Source: Gongronella butleri
Lineage: Eukaryota > Mucoromycota > Mucoromycetes > Mucorales > Cunninghamellaceae
Direction of reading: 5' to 3'
NCBI GenBank assembly: GCA_025201375.1
Contig: JAIWZP010000106.1
Coordinates: 1 to 19,328 of the forward strand
DNA length: 19,328 nucleotides
Part shown: positions 1-8,994 of the stretch, in pieces
How the letters are laid out: the number at the start of each line of letters is the position of its first letter
How positions within the stretch are numbered: the first letter of the stretch is position 1
Made by a program: the position numbers and the translations under genes
Notes under the pieces: generated by a model
Seen by the model: only the letters and a program-made list of their open reading frames with translations
Told to the model about the DNA's origin: nothing
The model's database searches: none

Positions 1-310
1 AATAGCCATTCCAATGCACGTGGAGTCGCTTTTACCTCGCGATGCGCATTTTGACACCATGATTGCAAACGGCACAAATCTAAAAAAAAAAAAATCAATA
101 CCCATTCCAATTCACAAGTCGCTTTTACCTCAAGACCATGCTCTTGGATGCTCCAGTGATCTTGTGCCGGTTACGTAGCAGGCTGGATCACTACAAAAGA
201 ATTAAATTAAATGCCGTTCCATTTCAATGCACAAGCATGTCGCGTCATAACCTCAAGGTGAGCATTGGCATTTTATGATCGCAGGCGGCACTCCCTAAAA
301 CAAAAAAAAA
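1..310. repeat. Three degenerate tandem repeats of about 100 bp
   Basis: Copies begin near 1, 97 and 209. Each opens with a variant of AATRCCATTCCAATKCACAA, followed by a block like GTCGCTTTTACCTC. Copies 1 and 3 also share a later block (GCATTTT, ATGATYGCA, then CGGCAC) and end in an A-run. Spacing is irregular and identity moderate. Such arrays can be subterminal transposase-binding repeats of large DNA transposons, but the element end is not in the window, so this role is inference. The rest of the stretch to 500 is AT-rich with A-runs and no gene that I can support. Confidence 0.55.
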
Positions 311-557
311 CACGCGATTGAGTGACATATCTTTGCAATCAGATGTCGCAGCGACCTTTTACCATCGTATCTCCTCTAAAGTAATTAAAACTTATTCATC
401 ACAACAGCAAGCAAACTCTGATTTATAAAAAAAGAGAAAATACGGCAAAAGTGAAAAAAAAAAACAAGCGCTGCCCTTTGGAAGGGCATTTAATTTTTTA
501 ATGCGCCAAGAATGTCAATGCACCTTGCACCACATTCCAAAGAAAGCATGTCGGTCC

Positions 558-565
558 TTTAAATA
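558..565 (+). promoter_or_regulatory. TATA-like box for the 646-1464 gene
   Basis: TTTAAATA lies about 81 bp upstream of the ATG at 646, followed by a long T-run (about 591-606) in the putative 5' leader. The gene at 2673 (minus) has a TATA-like box at the same distance from its ATG. Confidence 0.4.
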
Positions 566-645
566 CAGCGCGAATGATAGTGACTTTTCTGGTTTTTTTT
601 TTTTTTACGAAGTCCCCTTTTATTTTACGCAGCATTTTACGCATC

Positions 646-1464
646 ATGTCCTTTACAAGCCAGTCGACAGAGGAGCAAGACAGCCAGCAGGCCAATGGAC
701 CTGAATTCACTAATCAAATGATTGGAAGGTACCTGAAACACTTGGTCACCAAAATGTCTCGAATTGAGGCGATGGTCAAGGACCTGCAGGACATGAAGGA
801 CAAGCAGGTTCTCGAGACATCTGCTTCCACCTTTTCAACAAAGAAAATCTCGCTCAGAGGCAAGGACAAGGTCGAAAAGTTCCACGAAGAGCTTCAGAAC
901 CTGTTCAACGCCCATGGCCAGGCGTATGCAATGCCGCCCAGCGACGATTGCCCATACTTTTGGATCCGACGAGCATGCGAGCGGTCCTTGTCCGCCAAGA
1001 TCAATGACCAGCCAGGAGCAAAGAAGCCTGATTGGACCTCAATCAGCAAGCATGATGTCATCAGCCCCGCGGTGCATGATGTGATGGTCAAGGCGAAGGC
1101 CAAATACAATGTTCGCTTCCCCTCGGATTTAATCGGCTCCATTATGCAGAGAAAGTGGACAGACAGCCGCTCAAAATATTACAAGAAGGCAAAAACAGCA
1201 AATACCGGGGAAATCTCCCAAAGCAGCCGCAGCCACAAGGTACAGTGCAGTAAAAAAAGATGGAGAAAGCAATATGATGGAGCTCATATGCTTACATAAC
1301 CTTTTTGTGCCGGACAGCGTCCACGTGGCGACGACGACGGCGGCGCAGAGACTGATGTTGACGAACCTCAGTTGCCAGTGCCCCACCGTAGACACCCAAT
1401 GCCAATTGCCCCTGGCATTGCTGGACCAGCAACAAACAAGAAGGGAAAAAATAGAAGAAACTAG
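646..1464 (+). CDS. Coiled-coil, nuclear-looking protein of unknown function (2 exons)
   Basis: Exons 646-1239 and 1318-1464 give 246 residues. The intron 1240-1317 has a GTACAG donor and a GGACAG acceptor in phase 0. Without splicing the frame ends soon after the donor; with splicing it continues with a basic-acidic tail starting KRPRGDDD, a plausible nuclear localisation signal. Residues about 26-55 are amphipathic and heptad-like, suggesting a coiled coil. Residues about 70-185 form the ordered-looking core (HEELQNLF, WIRRACERSL, FPSDLIGSIMQRKW). An in-frame ATG at 574 was rejected because the extension is encoded by the leader T-run. The gene converges with the 1678-2673 gene, which has the same layout of coiled coil, core and charged tail and may be a distant paralog. 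I do not recognise the family. DNA binding or transposase-accessory work is only a guess from context. Confidence 0.7.
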
Positions 1465-1529
1465 TGCTACTCGTACACTATGCCGTTAAATCTTTTTTTG
1501 CCCTCCTCCAGTTCTGGAATTCACTTTGT

Positions 1530-1535
1530 AATAAA
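1530..1535 (+). terminator. Polyadenylation signal AATAAA
   Basis: A canonical AATAAA sits about 65 bp after the stop at 1462-1464, which supports the two-exon model of the upstream gene. Confidence 0.45.
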
Positions 1536-1651
1536 TACAAAAAGATTCCCATCGGCCCCACCACAATCTGATCCTGGCTAGTGGCTTTCCAATGCGCCTA
1601 CCCACGTCTCATTAGCTGCCGTGGATCACGGGTAAACGCCATTTTAATATT

Positions 1652-1657
1652 TTTATT
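1652..1657 (-). terminator. Polyadenylation signal AATAAA (minus strand)
   Basis: AATAAA on the minus strand lies about 20 bp downstream of the stop codon of the 1678-2673 gene. The two convergent genes therefore share a 213 bp intergenic spacer holding both signals. Confidence 0.4.
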
Positions 1658-1677
1658 TTTCTCCTTTTTCTTCAAAT

Positions 1678-2673
1678 CTATGAACGGATTATGCGTCGGC
1701 TGCGGACCTCCTTGAATGCGTACAGAAGCGGTTCATCGTCAAACGACGAGCTCATGTCCTCGTCGCCATCGACGTCCAAGTCGGCAAGATTCTCGTCGCC
1801 ATCGCCGTCTAGGTTGACAATATCCTCGTCTTTTGCCACGTCCCCATCGCCGACGGCAAAGTCGGGTGAACCCTCAAGGTCCAGAAGGACCATTCCTCGA
1901 TCGTTCGCGAATGGCGAGAAAACGCGGCACCGATCGCTCACGTTAGGAATTTGCTCGTCTTCCTCGCCAATAATCGGGTCCCGGTCCTCGTCATCGGACG
2001 AAATGACGTAAATCGCGTCGCCGTCGCGCATTGGCGCGCCCTTTGCGCGCATGGGCACGTGATTCTGGTCAGTCGTCTCGTCCGAGCTCGAGGTTGTCTC
2101 CATGTCTTCATTGCCCTCTTGCGCCGTCGCCTGGTAATACCTGCAGCCACCGAGCTTGAGGCTCTTGTAGAACACAAACCTGGCGTATGCGGGACAAACG
2201 TGCAGCGAATAGGACTTATCAAGGCCGATGTCGTTGATCAACTCCTGTACTAAGCGATCTCGCGTGTTTTCAGGACAGGCACCCCATTGTGTGTTCCAAT
2301 TCAGTTCCTTGTAGACGTCCTCGGTTATATTCTGTCGCGCCTTGTTGCAAATGATTGTGGCCAGGTTTTGGATCATTTTGTACGCGCGCTCGCAATTGGC
2401 CTTGGAGGCGATGGTCGACTCTTTCGTTGCCCATGGACCGAGTCGTCTGCGCTGGTTCGCCTCAATGATCTCCTTGATCAAGTTGTGCTCAGCTTCAACA
2501 TTCTTGGGCCTCGAACGCATCTGCACTTCCACAATCGGCTCCGAGTCCAGCGGGGATCCGTGATATTTTGCAAGGCGCTCGTCTTGGTTCCTGATAGATC
2601 CCTCCAGCGCGGTGAGCTTTGCATCCAGGTTGGTCAGCATGTCGATGATTGCATCCAGCTTGGTTTGGGTCAT
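1678..2673 (-). CDS. Coiled-coil protein with acidic tail and SUMO-interaction-like motif, unknown family
   Basis: A single exon gives 331 residues. Residues 4-36 form a heptad-rich coiled coil (LDAIIDMLTNLDAKLTALEG). A core at about 60-185 has KSYSLHVCPAYARFVFYKSL and ends CRYYQATA. The remainder is low-complexity and acidic, with GDGDE/VDGDED repeats around 275-307. IYVISSDDED at 221-230 matches the SUMO-interaction pattern of aliphatic residues followed by an acidic/serine stretch. A longer frame to 2727 would add a hydrophobic, signal-peptide-like N-terminus. I chose 2673 because that extension is encoded by the T-rich leader common to genes here. TATATA lies about 80 bp upstream. It converges with the 646-1464 gene and diverges from the Tnp2-type transposase. 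The shared layout suggests common ancestry with the former. Function is not recognised. Confidence 0.7.
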   Translation of the reverse strand: MTQTKLDAIIDMLTNLDAKLTALEGSIRNQDERLAKYHGSPLDSEPIVEVQMRSRPKNVEAEHNLIKEIIEANQRRRLGPWATKESTIASKANCERAYKMIQNLATIICNKARQNITEDVYKELNWNTQWGACPENTRDRLVQELINDIGLDKSYSLHVCPAYARFVFYKSLKLGGCRYYQATAQEGNEDMETTSSSDETTDQNHVPMRAKGAPMRDGDAIYVISSDDEDRDPIIGEEDEQIPNVSDRCRVFSPFANDRGMVLLDLEGSPDFAVGDGDVAKDEDIVNLDGDGDENLADLDVDGDEDMSSSFDDEPLLYAFKEVRSRRIIRS

Positions 2674-2995
2674 TGCAAGTCCAGTGGTTAAAAAAAAGCA
2701 TGAAAAATAAGAAAAAAAAAGAAACAAATCATGTCGCGTCGCGTCGTTAATATATACGTTGTCGTTCCTGTGTTATCCCTGCGTCTCATTGTGCCTTCAT
2801 TAAATTAAGGGGTTCTCAATGACAATACAAGCAATTTGACTTCAAGAATTTCGTCGATTTAATTCAATTGGATGCATTTTTTTTTTGTTTTCTTTCCCTC
2901 TCTCTCTCTTTCCCTCTCACACTCTCTCTCATACACTCCTTCACTCCCTCTTCCACTCTGACCTTCTTTGTCAACTATTTTAAAAGACGCGCAAT
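2674..2995. promoter_or_regulatory. Divergent promoter region between minus gene (2673) and Tnp2-type gene (2996)
   Basis: This 322 bp spacer separates two divergent starts. TTAATATATACG (2747-2758) is a TATA-like site for the minus gene. A long C/T tract (about 2878-2965, with CTCTCTCT runs) precedes the plus-strand ATG and probably forms its pyrimidine-rich leader. Both features are seen directly; their promoter role is inferred from position. Confidence 0.4.
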
Positions 2996-5367
2996 ATGCC
3001 AAAACAAAAAAAAATTTATGCGATTTGCGAATACTGCAACGAGTTTAGTGCCACGAGCGCGTACTCGCTTCAACAGCACTTGGGTGCATGCATCGTCCGC
3101 CATTTCCAACGGCAAGTCGAGGCAACATCAGACGTACCGGTCGACATCAGTGGAGAAAATGCCGCCCACGGCGATATTTGCATGGAGGAAGCTCGTCCCT
3201 TGTGCTCTCATGGACCGCCACACGTGTATAACAAGGACCAAGTGTTGAGAGATCCCGTGGACCTCAGTAAGCTTAACATGGGAGAGTCACGGAGCCAAAA
3301 CAAAAGCTGAATTCTATTTTTGCAGGTATTTTACAGCGGTATGCTCTCCGGCTCTACAATCTTGCTAGTGAGCACCGCATTTCGGACAACACACTGCAAC
3401 TGATTCTGAGAATGATGTCAGACATGCAAGCCGAATTGAGACCAGGTACAAATTCGCACCAAAAAAAAAAAAAAAAAAACAAGCAACGCAACTCGACGCA
3501 TTTTGACGCCAATCGACGCAATTCGACGTGTCCTCACGCGACGCGATCTTGTTTTCTTCGGAATAGGCACTGAGCGCGAAGACGCAACTGTGCACAGCGT
3601 CAAGGCGTTGCTTGAACGCCAATTCCCGGCGACGCCTGTTGAATTCGATATGTGCGTCCAAGGATGCGAAATGTTCACCGACGCCGATGCGGAGCGTTGC
3701 TCACGATGCTCGCAGCCCAGATGGGACAGCAAAGACAACGCCCGAAGGCAGACTAAGCAGCTGTCGGTGATGGATTTACTGGCGGTGCAAGTCGCGAACG
3801 CCAAGATGCGGAGCCGGATGCAATACCGGCACAATCGGACGCCTGCACCTGACAGCATGGACGACATCTTTGATGGCACAGCCTACAAGCAGCTCGTCAG
3901 TGAAAAAAAATTGTTCAATTCGGTGAACGACATTGCGCTGGGCCTGTTTATCGATGGATTTATCAGTCCAGCCCAAGCGACACATCATCTGACCCTGGTG
4001 CAATTGTGCAATTTTAACTTGCACCCCAAAGAAAGGTATCGTGGTCGCTACTGGGAAAGGAATATGATACAATAGCGAGTATCTTTTTTTTTTTTTTTAG
4101 ATACCAAAGTGAAAATCTTCTCACTGTAGCTGTCTTGCCTGGCCCTCACAGCCTGACAAAAGACAATGCGTGGTCCTTTTTGAGCACCATTGTCGAAGAA
4201 TTGAGCTCGTTGGCATTGATTGGGATGGATGTGCCCTGTGATGATGGTGTTGTCAGGCACGTGCACGCCCACCTCCTTGTGGCAAGTGGAGACACACCGG
4301 CTGTCGCGCTGCTCGCCAAGAAAATGGGCCACCAATCGTTCCTTGGATGCCGCTTTTGCAAGGTTGAGGGGCAACACAAGGCCAACGGGCGTGGAATGTA
4401 TTTCAAGCCGTCCCGTAATGGTCCCGATCTCACAAGCGAGGACTATCTGAATGGCTCTGCAGTAAGCCGACTGGCCTGACGCGTGAACCATGAGCTTGGC
4501 ATTGATTTTTCTCCACCAATTACAGGACACAGGTCTCAATGGTGTGTCCGAATTGTCCCTTTTGCCATCTTTTACCTCGCCGGCATTTTACGCCCTCGAC
4601 GAGCTACATCTTATTGGCCTGAACCTCTGTCGCTCCATATTTGGCATGCTTCATCCCAAGGCAGACCGACCAGCGATGAGCCCATTGCGCATTGATGTCA
4701 AAAGCCAAGCCCACCAGGCCAAACGCGCCAAAAAAACGGAACACTGGTCACAGATCGTGCAGATTGTGACCAACTCTGCGGCGAGGATTCCCATGGACCA
4801 ATTTACGGGAAACTTGTTGAGGCCATTTGACGCGTCGCTCACTCGTGGCGTTGATTGGCTCGATTTTGCGCGCTACGTGCTGCCCGCGGCCATCATCCCA
4901 TACCTCACCCACCACAAGCTCGTCGACAAGGAAGCAACTGAAGCTCTGCTCAATATTTGTCGCTTTATCCAGCTATGTCAATTGAAATCGTTGGAAACAA
5001 GGCTTTTACCAGTCATCGACGAGTTAAAAAAAAAAAAAAAGGCAGACGTGGAGAATCTTATTTTTTTTTTCTATTGTAGGTCACTGGCAGTCTGGTTTGC
5101 GTACACCGAGAAGCAGCTCGACCTAGGACAGCTGTCAATGGAGTTTTTCACCATATCGGCACATTATCTCAAGCACGTGCCGCTCATGATTGATCAATTC
5201 GGCCCAATGTCCTCGTACTCTGCACGGCACTTGGAGCGAGGCATTGGTCTGGCAAAGAAGAGCATCAGGTCGACGAGATTGCCGGACGTGAACGCAAACA
5301 ATGTGATTTTCTACAAGGCTGCAAGAAGTCACATGCATCACGTCGCGGCCGCAACAGTATTGGCGCC
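2996..5367 (+). CDS. Tnp2/Transposase_21-like DNA transposase, 3' truncated (6 exons)
   Basis: Exons are 2996-3266, 3326-3445, 3567-4035, 4101-4461, 4526-5022 and 5080 to about 5367, giving roughly 668 residues with every junction keeping frame. The N-terminus has a CEYC...H...C zinc-finger-like cluster (residues about 11-32). The central part has AVLPGPHSLTKDNAWSFL, then GDTPAVALLAKKMGH and GCRFCKVEG, which I recognise as the Tnp2/Transposase_21 type of fungal and plant DNA transposons. Next come ALDELHLIGLN and, near the C-terminus, FGPMSSYSARHLERGIGLAK, the arrangement seen before the family's C-terminal region. The reading frame runs into the left inverted repeat of MULE1 at 5368, and no continuation is found beyond 8858. 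The C-terminus is therefore lost, and the gene is probably a remnant although the remaining exons are open. The start is the first ATG after a pyrimidine-rich leader. Confidence 0.8.
3483..3535 (+). repeat. Short GACGC-type tandem repeat inside an intron of the Tnp2-type gene
   Basis: Within intron 2 (3446-3566), CGACG/TGACG motifs recur every 10-13 bp (CTCGACGCATT, TTGACGCCAA, TCGACGCAATT, TCGACGTG), directly after a run of about 19 A. The array is small and degenerate, and no function is apparent. Confidence 0.4.
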
Positions 5368-5555
5368 AATTTTGAATTTTGGGGTACGATTTTTCCTTTT
5401 TTGGTACCCTCCCCTTTTTTTTTATGCCGTCGTTCCCCGCCATCTTTTTTTTTTTCTTTTCTTTTTTTTTTTTGCAAGTTTTGCATGCACAGATCTTCCT
5501 CATGGATGGTGACAGATGTGAGTGGTCGTCGTGTTTTACTTGGTTGCAAAGGTGC
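5368..5555 (+). repeat. MULE1 left terminal inverted repeat
   Basis: Reads inward AATTTTGAATTTTGGGG, a GGTACCCTCCCC block, a CCCCGCCATC block, a long T-rich tract, then GCATGCACAGATCTTCCTCA and finally GGTTGCAAAGGTGC. It pairs with 8674-8858. The outer block and the CGCCAT block recur in the MULE3 end and in the 1.1 kb non-autonomous element. Confidence 0.92.
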
Positions 5556-5953
5556 ATTCCTTTGTGTTTCTGTGATGAAAGCATCTGACGTTGTTTGACC
5601 ATACAACAGTCTACTTAGAACAACAACGCATCGCGCCCAAAAACGACATGTCACAAGATTGAAAAGAGACGGGCGAAAAAGAGGGCTGGAAAAAAAAGTT
5701 GTAACTATTGAACGAGTGAGGACGACTGTGCTTGTGAGAAGCCGTTCTACTGAACAAATCAGGAGCAAGAGAGACATAATAAAAAGATACGTAAAACTAT
5801 TGCTGTTGGTAGATCTAAGGACAGTGCAAGCAAAAAAAAAAAAAAAAAAGGGGCGGGGAAGCGGACTTTAGGGGTGCGCGACAGCTGAAAAATATGGGTG
5901 ACACGTTATTTTTGTTCTCTTCTCTTCTCTTCTCTCTCTTTTTTTTTTGTCTC

Positions 5954-6305
5954 ATGTCCTTAGTAAACAGCATTTTGGAAAAATACAAGCTGCAGACAAG
6001 TGGTGAGGTGATCCACCCGTACCCCGACGAACCGTATCCTTTTGTCACTACCATGGAACGCACGACTTTGAAGCACTTCATCGACGCTGAGAGCGAGCGA
6101 TTCCATGTCCAATGGTACAACAGAAGCGGTGGCAAGAACCTCAAACGCAATGCTTTGTTCGTCGACAAGTTTGGTCCTCATTGCCAGCCCGTCGAACGCA
6201 CTCCCAGCGACAACTTTGTTATGTATCAAGATCAACTTGGTGCAAAGCGTGGAAGAAAGACCGAGCTCACGATGAACGAGGTAACTTAAACTGGGTTGGC
6301 GCGTC

Positions 6306-6337
<32 letters not shown>

Positions 6338-8613
6338 GCTTATTTTGCCGTCCTAGATTTATCTTTGCCATCGATTTGACAAGCCAACCGAAAGTCGTCG
6401 TCAAAATGTGCGTCATGAAAATATTCCATGCGAGTGCCAAGCGAAGATCATAGTTCATTGTGGCGAGCGTGAACCTACAAAGGCACGTGTCACGTTCTTC
6501 TGGCGGCACACTGGCCACGTTCCTCGAAGCAAGGGTGACATGCTGAGCGCCCCACTTCCACGTCAAGCAAGAATGTCCATTGATTCCTTGGTCGACCAAA
6601 GCTTAACGTGGCGTAACGTCAAGGAAGCTCTGCGACGAGATCGAGCGACACTCGAGACAATGCTCTTCGGCGATGAGTCTGACATGGAGGTCTCTGTTGC
6701 GTCCCATATTGGCTATCAGGAGATATACTATGCCATGTCAAAGGCAGTCAGACGCAAATCTCGCTTGGATGACGACATGAAGGTCAGCCTCAGCAAGTGG
6801 ACGGACAAAATCGAGTCTGATGGCAATGGATTCTGCTTTTTGAACGAGGACCTGGACTGTGTTGAACTTGGCGCCTTTTCGTTTGCATTCATGTCTCGCT
6901 GGCAATACAATGTATGAACAATTCCTGCAAAAAAAAAAAAAAAAAAAAAAAAAAAACGATGCCATTTTTCACCTTTTTTTTTTTTTTTTTTAGCTCTTGA
7001 TGAAAAATGGCAAGCATATGGTCTGTATGGATTCTACTCATAAGACCTGTGTTTCTGAGGTGCTTGAGAATGGCCAATTGGTGCAGATGGACGCTTTCCT
7101 TTACACGCTAGTGGCCCGCAGTGATGTCACCGGAAAAGGCGCTCCTTTATGCTGGATGATTACCAATTCGCAAGACTATCATCCGATCCTCAGTTGGCTC
7201 GTGTGGCTAAAGAGCCTTGACTACCATCCTGCCAGCATCATGATTGACAACAGCAACATCGAGATCAAGGCCATCCGACTTGCATTTGGCGATTCGACAC
7301 GCATCAATATATGCCAGTGGCACATTTTGCGCAATTGGAGGGCCAAAGTTGTCGAGAAGGTGCATCCCAAGTCAAATGTTGAACGTCCGCGTTCTGACGA
7401 TGTGGCAGCTCACCGAGAAGAGGCTCTGACAAGACTCACAGCAATGATGCATGCGAATGACGAAGATGAGTATGAATGGGCATACGACGAGCTGCGGCTG
7501 TGGATCAGGGAACACCAAGGTCGCTGGGACGCTGGTGAATTGCTGAGCTATTTTGACCGGGAGTACCGCCCAAAGAAGGCTGAGTGGTCCAATGCATTCC
7601 GTCAGGTAAGATGAAAAAAAAAAAAAAGGTAGGTGTATGTGCGTATTACCCGTCGTGTTTAATCAATCAAACAATAAACATTATTTCGACTATACGTATT
7701 ATCATTGCATTGGTTATAATAAGGAGCACCAAAACGTTCACACGAACAACTACGTCGAATCGTGGCACAGAACTCTAAAGCAAGTGTACTTGCCATCATT
7801 GCGTAGTGAACGCGTGGATGTCTTAGTTTGGATTCTCATGGAGCAGGTGCTACCTGACGTGATGGATGACCATGTGCGCACATTGCAGCACTTCCAATCG
7901 AGAAGGATGACTTTGGCAGAGCGCAGCCGCCTTCGAGCAGTTGAGCGACTTGCAGGTAGAAAAAAAAATAGAAAAAAAAATAGAAAAAAAAAAAAAGACT
8001 CACGTCGTTTCGTCTCGTGCAGGGGAGCAAGCATCGGCAATGATCCTTGAGAACAATGCTGACAATGTCATTGTGCAATCTTTCACGGATCCCAATGCAA
8101 GATACATCGTGACAATTGTTGATGGCATCATGATGGACTGCGCGTGTCCTGATTTCAGCCGTAGCAGCACAGCCTGCAAGCATATGTTCCTCGTTAACAG
8201 CGTCGAGCGACTGGGGTTTCCGACACGCGACGTGATTGAAATCCCAGCTGCTTTGCGAATTCGACCTGCCACTGCCACTGCCACTGCCAATGACCTAACG
8301 ACGCAACCAAGTTCTTCCAATGACGCCGCCCGCCAGCAACGAGTCACTCCTGAGGTAGAGGCACTGCAAGAATGTTTCGATAGGTAGGACCAGTAACAAA
8401 AAAAAAAAAAACCTATTGACTTTATTCCTTAGATTCCACGTGTCATTCGAACGATTTGCAAAGAAAGCTGAGTGTGTGGACCGCCGTCATTATGACCATC
8501 GCGCAGTCAGACACATTAACAATGTCTCTACTATGCTCGACCAAGGCTTTTCTACGCTGTCGCAATATGAGGTTGCCAATCGCAACTTGCAAGGACGCCA
8601 GCGTCGCTTTTAA
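5954..8613 (+). CDS. MULE transposase with N-terminal zinc-binding domain, DDE core and SWIM finger (6 exons)
   Basis: Exons 5954-6280, 6357-6911, 6994-7605, 7724-7955, 8023-8383 and 8433-8613 give 755 residues without a stop. Residues about 34-75 carry a MER-type N-terminal motif ending YNRSGGKNLKRN. Residues 110-165 form a FAR1/WRKY-GCM1-like zinc-binding region (IYLCHR, HENIPCECQAKI, FFWRHTGH). The catalytic core has D307 (CMDSTHK), D379 (MIDNSNIE), a CxxH motif at 401-404 (CQWH) and E510 (NNYVESWH), spacing typical of MULEs. A SWIM finger CACPDFSRSSTACKH lies at 615-629 as CxCx9CxH. The start is the ATG just after a CT/T-rich leader. Five intron positions and phases match MULE2. The protein is expected to bind the terminal repeats and cut and paste the element in the nucleus. 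It appears intact, so activity is possible but untested. Confidence 0.9.
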
Positions 8614-8623
8614 CTATTTGTCC

Positions 8624-8634
8624 AATAAAATAAA
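8624..8634 (+). terminator. Overlapping AATAAA polyadenylation signals of MULE1
   Basis: Two AATAAA hexamers (8624-8629 and 8629-8634) lie 11 bp after the stop codon and before the right inverted repeat. Confidence 0.55.
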
Positions 8635-8673
8635 CATGAGATATGATCACACCAACATTGTAATAAGGCTTGC

Positions 8674-8858
8674 GCACCTTTGCAACCAAGTAAAACACGA
8701 CGACCACTCACTTCTGTCACCACCCATGAGGAAGATCTGTGCATGCAGAACTTGCAAAAAAAAAAGAAAAGAAAAAAAAAAAGATGGCGGGGAACGACGG
8801 CATTAAAAAAAGGGGAGGGTACCAAAAAAGGAAAAATCGTACCCCAAAATTCAAAATT
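8674..8858 (-). repeat. MULE1 right terminal inverted repeat
   Basis: It is the reverse complement of 5368-5555, with only a few substitutions and shorter T-runs. Its inner limit is GCACCTTTGCAACC and its outer end is CCCCAAAATTCAAAATT. Confidence 0.92.
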
Positions 8859-8923
8859 CGCCCTTTCTTTCCTTAATTTTTTTTTTACTTTTTCTTGTCC
8901 ATCTTCTCGTGCTTCTCCACTTT

Positions 8924-8929
8924 TTTATT
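8924..8929 (-). terminator. Polyadenylation signal AATAAA (minus) for MULE2
   Basis: AATAAA on the minus strand lies about 66 bp beyond the MULE2 stop at 8995-8997, which supports the terminal exon of the model. Confidence 0.5.
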
Positions 8930-8994
8930 GAATAAACAGCTTACTTTCGGCCAAACTTTTGTTGCAGCATTTCTTGGCCACTCCCCACTCGTGA

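Larger units (their letters stand above)
5368..8858 (+). mobile_element. MULE1: complete Mutator-like element, 3.49 kb
   Basis: The element is bounded by 188 and 185 bp inverted repeats, each starting AATTTTGAATTTTGGGGTAC, which differ by eye at only about four bases plus T-run lengths. It carries one intact MULE transposase gene (5954-8613) with its own AATAAA signals before the right repeat. Long repeats, the MULE DDE domain and the SWIM finger together define a Mutator-like element. No 8-11 bp target duplication is visible: the left flank ends GGCGCC and the right flank begins CGCCCTTTC. The left end cuts the Tnp2-type gene, and the right end abuts the 3' side of MULE2. Confidence 0.88.

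Noticed and set aside
574..645. N-terminal extension of the first gene from an upstream ATG
   Set aside because: It is encoded by the T-run leader and gives a Phe-rich stretch. The ATG at 646 after the leader matches the arrangement of other starts here.
2674..2727. Signal-peptide-like extension of the 1678-2673 gene
   Set aside because: The hydrophobic residues come from the T-rich leader. The rest of the protein is acidic with a nuclear-type motif, so secretion is unlikely.
5135..5777. Two long minus-strand frames (155 and 170 codons)
   Set aside because: They are antisense to the Tnp2-type exon and the MULE1 inverted repeat. The lysine-rich parts are the complement of the T-tracts.
7955..8022. 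Repeated A-runs split by TAG as a possible short-unit array
   Set aside because: Simple A-rich slippage inside a MULE1 intron; no spacers or conserved dyad, so not a CRISPR-like array.
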